Source: Alphaproteobacteria bacterium (GTDB lineage: Bacteria > Pseudomonadota > Alphaproteobacteria > ATCC43930 > CGMCC-115725). From it: a stretch of DNA of 9,778 nucleotides. Below, in pieces: positions 5,919 to 9,778 of this stretch. The notes under the pieces were generated by a model that was given only the letters and a program-made list of their open reading frames with translations, was not told the origin of the DNA and ran no database searches. Position 1 is the stretch's first letter; every line of letters starts with the position of its first letter. The stretch lies in the NCBI GenBank assembly GCA_030037055.1, contig JASHRZ010000039.1:1-9778 (forward strand), written 5' to 3'. Both the position numbers and the translations under genes were made by a program.

Positions 5919-7586
5919 CTAGCCGGTCTTAATCGGGGCACCTCCGGGCGCGCCCAGCGCTTTTGCTTGCTCGCGCAGGGCGAATTTCTGCACCTTGCCG
6001 GTGGAAGTCTTGGGCAGCGGACCGAATACCACCGTCCGCGGCGCCTTGAACCGTGCCAGATGATCCCGGCAATAGAGGATGATCTCGTCGGCCGTGGCGC
6101 TCGCGCCCGGCTTCAAGGTGACGAAGGCGCAGGGCGTCTCGCCCCAGGTCTCGTCCGGTCGCGCCACCACCGCCGCCTCGAGCACGGCAGGATGGCGATA
6201 AAGCACGCTCTCGACCTCGATGGTCGAGATGTTCTCGCCGCCGGAGATGATGATATCCTTGGAGCGGTCCTTGATCTCGATATAGCCGTCGGCATGCATG
6301 ACGCCGAGATCGCCGGTGTGGAACCAGCCCCCGGCAAAGGCCTCGTCGCTCGCTTTTGGGTTCTTTAAATAGCCTTTCATGACGATGTTGCCGCGCATGA
6401 ACACCTCGCCGATGGTCCGGCCATCGCTCGGCACCGGCGCCAGCGTCTGGGCATCGGCCACCATCAGCCCTTCGAGCACGTGATAGCGCACGCCTTGGCG
6501 CGCCTTCAAGGCGCCGGTCTGCTCGGCCGGGAGCGCGTTCCATTCGCCGTGCCAGGCGCAGACCGTGGCCGGTCCATAGGTCTCGGTCAGGCCGTAGACA
6601 TGGATGATGCGGAATCCCAGCGCCTCCATCCCCTCGATGACCGCAGCCGGCGGCGCCGCACCCGCGGTCATCATCCGCACGGCGCGCCCAGCCGCCTTGC
6701 GCCGCAGCTCCTCGGGCGCATGCAGCAGCATGTTCATGACAATCGGCGCGCCGCAGAGATGGCTGACGCCTTCCTCGGCGATGGCCGCGTAGATCGCCGA
6801 CGCCTCGACGCGGCGCAGGCAGACATGCGTTCCGGCCAGCGCCGTCACCGTCCAGGGGAAGCACCAGCCATTGCAATGGAACATCGGCAGGGTCCAGAGA
6901 TAGACCGCGTGCTGTGGCATGTCCCAGACCAATGCGTTGCCGAGCGCGTTGAGATAGGCGCCGCGGTGGTGATAGACCACGCCTTTGGGATTGCCGGTAG
7001 TGCCGGAGGTATAGTTGAGCGCAATGGCATTCCATTCATCGCCGGGGTTTCGCCAGGCGAAATCGACGTCGCCGGTGGCAAGGAAGCGTTCGTAATCCAT
7101 CTCGCCCAGCAGCTTGCCCGTCGGCGCCAGCGCATCGTCGATGTCGATCACCAGCAGCTTGCGCTTGACCAGCGCCAGCGCTTTCTCGATTACTGGCGAG
7201 AACTCGCGGTCGGTGATCAGCACCTTCGCCTCGCCATGATCCAGGATGAAGGCGATCATCGCCGCATCGAGGCGGATGTTGAGCGCATTCAGCACGGCGC
7301 CGGCCATCGGGACGCCGAAATGTGCCTCAAGCACCTCCGGCGTGTTGGTTGCCATCACCGCCACCGTGTCGTTTTTGCCGATGCCGCGCCGGTTGAGCGC
7401 GCTGGCGAGCTGCCGGCAGCGTGCATAGGTCTCGGCCCAGCGGTAGCGGCGCCGGCCATGGATCACCGCGAGCTGGTCGGGAAAGACGGCGGCGCAACGG
7501 GCGATGAATCCCAAGGGTGAAAGCGGCACATAGTTCGCCGAATTGCAGTCGAGACCGCTGTCGTAGGGGCTTGGCCTATCGGGCAT
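5919..7586 (-). CDS. Acyl-CoA synthetase (AMP-forming, ANL superfamily)
   Basis: The enzyme activates a carboxylic acid with ATP to an acyl-adenylate and then forms the CoA thioester. The 555-residue product has the full set of ANL motifs: P-loop YTSGTTGNPKGV (192-203), PMFHCNGWCFPWT (234-246), TAGAAPP (307-313), YGLTETYGP (331-339), WFHTGDLG (421-428), KDRSKDIIISGGENIS (439-454, including the hinge) and the C-terminal LPKTSTGK (524-531) with catalytic K531. The MFHCNGW stretch and overall length place it with the medium-chain/DmdB-like and plant AAE-like ligases; the true substrate cannot be read from sequence. AGGAGG five bases before the ATG supports the start. It is divergent from the PrpE-type ligase, and a large inverted repeat covers its predicted promoter. 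Confidence 0.93.
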   Translation of the reverse strand: MPDRPSPYDSGLDCNSANYVPLSPLGFIARCAAVFPDQLAVIHGRRRYRWAETYARCRQLASALNRRGIGKNDTVAVMATNTPEVLEAHFGVPMAGAVLNALNIRLDAAMIAFILDHGEAKVLITDREFSPVIEKALALVKRKLLVIDIDDALAPTGKLLGEMDYERFLATGDVDFAWRNPGDEWNAIALNYTSGTTGNPKGVVYHHRGAYLNALGNALVWDMPQHAVYLWTLPMFHCNGWCFPWTVTALAGTHVCLRRVEASAIYAAIAEEGVSHLCGAPIVMNMLLHAPEELRRKAAGRAVRMMTAGAAPPAAVIEGMEALGFRIIHVYGLTETYGPATVCAWHGEWNALPAEQTGALKARQGVRYHVLEGLMVADAQTLAPVPSDGRTIGEVFMRGNIVMKGYLKNPKASDEAFAGGWFHTGDLGVMHADGYIEIKDRSKDIIISGGENISTIEVESVLYRHPAVLEAAVVARPDETWGETPCAFVTLKPGASATADEIILYCRDHLARFKAPRTVVFGPLPKTSTGKVQKFALREQAKALGAPGGAPIKTG

Positions 7587-7646
7587 CTGTCCCTCCTGGA
7601 GCTCCGGCCGGATGGCACCCGCCGGCGCTTTATCGGCTAAGACGAC

Positions 7647-7675
7647 ATTAAAGACTATGCGCCTCTCTCGGTCGA
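7647..7675 (-). promoter_or_regulatory. Candidate promoter of the leftward acyl-CoA synthetase
   Basis: On the complement, TCGACC (7670-7675), a 17-bp spacer and TTTAAT (7647-7652) match four and five of six consensus bases. Transcription would start near 7640, giving a leader of about 54 nt. The left arm of the 12-bp inverted repeat fills most of the spacer, and the right arm begins five bases upstream of the -35. Confidence 0.45.
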
Positions 7676-7691
7676 GGTGCGAGAGAGGCGC
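7659..7691. repeat. 12-bp perfect inverted repeat, probable operator
   Basis: GCGCCTCTCTCG (7659-7670) and its exact reverse complement CGAGAGAGGCGC (7680-7691) are separated by 9 bp; arm centres are 21 bp apart, two turns of DNA. Weaker pairing extends to 7656 and 7694. An outer pair, CTAAGAC (7637-7643) and GTCTTAG (7701-7707), frames it. No U tract follows on either strand, so a terminator is unlikely. Position across the predicted promoter suggests an operator for a dimeric regulator. Confidence 0.6.
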
Positions 7692-7776
7692 GTGCGGCGG
7701 GTCTTAGACGGTCCGCGCGTGGCAATTGGCCCCGCCGGTCCGGAGAGCGTCTAGGTACCATGCGGCGGGACCGTGC

Positions 7777-7782
7777 TTGACG
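7777..7782 (+). promoter_or_regulatory. -35-like TTGACG upstream of the PrpE-type gene
   Basis: TTGACG matches five of six consensus bases, but no good -10 lies 16-18 bp downstream (TACCTA at 7801-7806 is poor). If used, it may need an activator or an alternative sigma factor. It also falls where an upstream GTG (7773) would start the ORF, which argues for the later ATG. Confidence 0.25.
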
Positions 7783-7868
7783 CGGAATTCTCCGGAAAAT
7801 TACCTATTGGCAGGTCAAGGGCGCGGCGCGAGCATGACCATCGCGGCGCCGTAAACGGAGGGCCCAAC

Positions 7869-9773
7869 ATGACCGGCCAATATGCCGAGGCGCATCGCTG
7901 CTCGCTGGCGGATCCCGAGGGCTTTTGGGGCCAAGCGGCGCAGGCGATCGATTGGCAGCAGCGCTGGGAGCGCGTGCTCGACGACACCAACCCGCCGTTC
8001 TACCTCTGGTTCCGCGGCGGCAAGCTCAACACCTGCTGGAACGCGCTCGACCGGCACGTGGCCAATGGCCGCGGCGACCAGGCGGCGCTGATCTATGACA
8101 GCCCGGTCGCCGGCGAGATCAGGACCTTCAGCTACCGAGAGCTGCGCGACCGGGTGGCGCTGCTCGCTGGCGTGCTTAGGGGGCTCGGCGTCGCCAAGGG
8201 CGACCGCGTCCTCATCTACATGCCGATGGTGCCGGAAGCGGTGATGGCGATGCTCGCCTGCGCCAGGCTCGGCGCGATCCATTCCGTCGTGTTCGGCGGC
8301 TTTGCCGCGCCGGAGCTCGCCACCCGCATCGATGATGCCAAGCCGAAGGTCATCCTCTCGGCCTCCTGCGGCATCGAGGTGCAGCGCGTCATCGCGTACA
8401 AGCCGCTGCTCGACCGCGCCATCGAGCTCGCCCAGGCCAAGCCCGAGAGCTGCGTCATCCTGCAGCGGCCGATGGCGGCGGCCGCGCTGATCGCCGGCCG
8501 CGACTATGACTGGCAGACACTCATGGCCCGCGCGAGCCCCGCAGATTGCGTCACGGTCGATGCCACCGATCCGCTCTACATCCTCTATACCTCCGGCACC
8601 ACCGGCATCCCCAAGGGCATCGTGCGCGACAACGGCGGCCATGCTGTGGCGCTTTACTGGTCGATGGCGAATATTTACGGGCTGAAGCCGGGCGAGGTGT
8701 TCTGGACCGCCTCGGATGTCGGCTGGGTGGTGGGGCATTCCTACATCGTCTACGCGCCGCTCATCTATGGCTGCACCAGCCTGCTCTACGAGGGCAAGCC
8801 TGTCGGCACGCCCGATGCCGGCGCCTTCTGGCGCGTCATCGCTCAGCACGGCGTCGCGGTCCTGTTCACCGCGCCCACCGCGTTCCGCGCGATCAAGCGC
8901 GAGGATCCCGAGGGCGAACTCATCCGGCGCTACGATCTCGGCAAATTCCGCGCGCTCTTCCTCGCCGGCGAGCGCGCCGACCCGCCGACCGTCGAATGGG
9001 CCGAGCGGCAGCTCGCCGTGCCGGTGATTGATCACTGGTGGCAGACCGAGACCGGGTGGCCGATCACCGCCAACTGCATCGGCCTCGAGAAGCTGCCGGT
9101 GAAATACGGATCTTCGACCAAGCCGGTCCCGGGATGGGATCTGCGCGTGCTTGCCACCGACGGCCACGAGCTGAAGCGCGGCGAAATCGGCGCGCTGTGC
9201 TTGAAATTGCCGCTGCCGCCCGGCGCCCTGCCGACGCTGTGGCATGCCGACGACCGCTTCGTCAGCTCCTATCTCGAGGAGTATCCCGGCTATTACCAAA
9301 CCGCCGATGCCGGGTTTATCGACGAGGACGGCTACGTCTTCGTCATGACCCGCACCGACGACATCATCAACGTCGCCGGCCACCGGCTCTCGACCGGCGG
9401 CATCGAGGAGGTGCTCGCCGCCCATCCCGATGTCGCCGAATGCGCCGTCATCGGCGTTGCCGACGCGCTGAAGGGCCAGGTGCCGATGGGCTTCCTCGTA
9501 CTGAAGGCGGGCGCGGCGCGGCCGGCGGCGCAGGTGGCGGAGGAGGCGGTGCGGCTGGTGCGCGAGCGCATCGGGCCGGTGGCGAGCTTCAAGACGGCGA
9601 TGGTGGTGCAGCGCCTGCCCAAGACGCGATCGGGCAAGATCCTGCGCGGCACCATGCGCCGCATCGCCGATGGCGAGGCCTACAAGATGCCCGCCACCAT
9701 TGACGACCCCGCCATCCTTGGCGAGATCGCCGAAACGCTCAAAGGCGCAGGCTACGCCAAGCCGGCGGGGTGA
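7869..9773 (+). CDS. prpE: Propionyl-CoA synthetase (PrpE/ACSS3-like)
   Basis: This AMP-forming ligase activates short acyl groups, most likely propionate, to the CoA ester. The 634-residue length fits PrpE and acetyl-CoA synthetases and exceeds most other ANL ligases. Signatures: LNTCWNALDRHV (53-64), P-loop YTSGTTGIPKGI (240-251) followed by VRDNGGH (252-258), which is typical of PrpE rather than Acs, then TASDVGWVVGHSYIVYAPL (280-298), DHWWQTETGWPI (388-399) with the pocket Trp, RTDDIINVAGHRLSTGGIEE (495-514) and LPKTRSGK (583-590) with catalytic K590, the residue acetylated in related enzymes. ATG 7869 is chosen because GGAGGG lies six bases upstream; the upstream GTG adds 32 unrelated residues. 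No prpBCD genes are next to it, so propionate use through methylcitrate is not shown. Acetate or other short acids remain possible. Confidence 0.85.
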   Translation: MTGQYAEAHRCSLADPEGFWGQAAQAIDWQQRWERVLDDTNPPFYLWFRGGKLNTCWNALDRHVANGRGDQAALIYDSPVAGEIRTFSYRELRDRVALLAGVLRGLGVAKGDRVLIYMPMVPEAVMAMLACARLGAIHSVVFGGFAAPELATRIDDAKPKVILSASCGIEVQRVIAYKPLLDRAIELAQAKPESCVILQRPMAAAALIAGRDYDWQTLMARASPADCVTVDATDPLYILYTSGTTGIPKGIVRDNGGHAVALYWSMANIYGLKPGEVFWTASDVGWVVGHSYIVYAPLIYGCTSLLYEGKPVGTPDAGAFWRVIAQHGVAVLFTAPTAFRAIKREDPEGELIRRYDLGKFRALFLAGERADPPTVEWAERQLAVPVIDHWWQTETGWPITANCIGLEKLPVKYGSSTKPVPGWDLRVLATDGHELKRGEIGALCLKLPLPPGALPTLWHADDRFVSSYLEEYPGYYQTADAGFIDEDGYVFVMTRTDDIINVAGHRLSTGGIEEVLAAHPDVAECAVIGVADALKGQVPMGFLVLKAGAARPAAQVAEEAVRLVRERIGPVASFKTAMVVQRLPKTRSGKILRGTMRRIADGEAYKMPATIDDPAILGEIAETLKGAGYAKPAG

Positions 9774-9778
9774 CTGGA

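Larger units (their letters stand above)
7587..7868. other. 282-bp divergent intergenic region between the two acyl-CoA ligases
   Basis: No gene or RNA is recognised here. It contains, from left to right, the leader of the leftward ligase, a promoter for it (7647-7675), a 12-bp perfect inverted repeat (7659-7691) framed by an outer 7-bp repeat, two copies of the palindrome TCCGGA (near 7739 and 7791), a TTGACG -35-like box at 7777-7782 and the GGAGGG ribosome binding site (7857-7862) of the rightward gene. The long spacer suggests controlled expression of both genes. Confidence 0.7.

Noticed and set aside
7659..7691. The inverted repeat as a rho-independent terminator
   Set aside because: No T run follows on either strand, and both flanking genes read away from it.
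7815..9425. Long leftward ORF of 536 codons antisense to the PrpE-type gene
   Set aside because: A GC-rich shadow frame: low-complexity, His/Asp/Arg-rich, no recognisable domain, while the opposite strand encodes a complete enzyme.
1..9778. Defence system, mobile element, CRISPR array or biosynthetic cluster
   Set aside because: All substantial genes match housekeeping families, with no transposase, integrase, direct-repeat array or toxin-antitoxin pair seen.

Overview
The window reads as ordinary chromosome of a GC-rich alphaproteobacterium, probably of the Rhodospirillales type. This is inferred from gene content and codon use, not from a database search. The pointers are a COQ9-family gene near a divergent rpsU, a purE-purK operon, two YdcH/DUF465 coiled-coil genes, a TIGR02444-type gene, ubiX and two large acyl-CoA ligases. 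I find no transposase, integrase, phage gene, tRNA, rRNA or CRISPR array, and I do not see a clearly new multi-gene system.

Layout, left to right. (1) rpsU (bS21) runs leftward from a GTG start. A 193-bp spacer separates it from the rightward pair def (peptide deformylase) and a COQ9-family gene. (2) purE-purK lies leftward with a one-base stop/start overlap, behind a good sigma-70-like promoter with a perfect TATAAT. (3) A soluble GGDEF-domain protein with a GGDEL signature runs rightward and collides tail-to-tail with a leftward DUF465 gene; their stop codons overlap. (4) A 38-codon small ORF with a strong Shine-Dalgarno overlaps the start of a TIGR02444-type gene. This pair converges on ubiX, which lies leftward. 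(5) A second DUF465 gene runs rightward and converges on a large leftward acyl-CoA synthetase. (6) A 282-bp divergent regulatory region follows, then a PrpE-type propionyl-CoA synthetase rightward to the end.

Functional themes are housekeeping: translation (bS21, deformylase), de novo purine synthesis (PurE/PurK), ubiquinone synthesis (COQ9 family, and UbiX making the prenylated flavin for UbiD), c-di-GMP signalling (GGDEF) and acyl-CoA activation (two ANL-superfamily ligases facing away from each other). Transcription units are short and alternate in direction. Four convergent gene pairs are separated by 14, -4, 10 and 11 bp, with no room for conventional terminators.

The points most worth checking are: a 12-bp perfect inverted repeat across the predicted acyl-CoA synthetase promoter; the 38-aa ORF that appears translationally coupled to the TIGR02444-type gene; a def gene lying between rpsU and its usual COQ9-family partner, with signs of a leaderless mRNA; and a hairpin plus eight U in the predicted rpsU leader.
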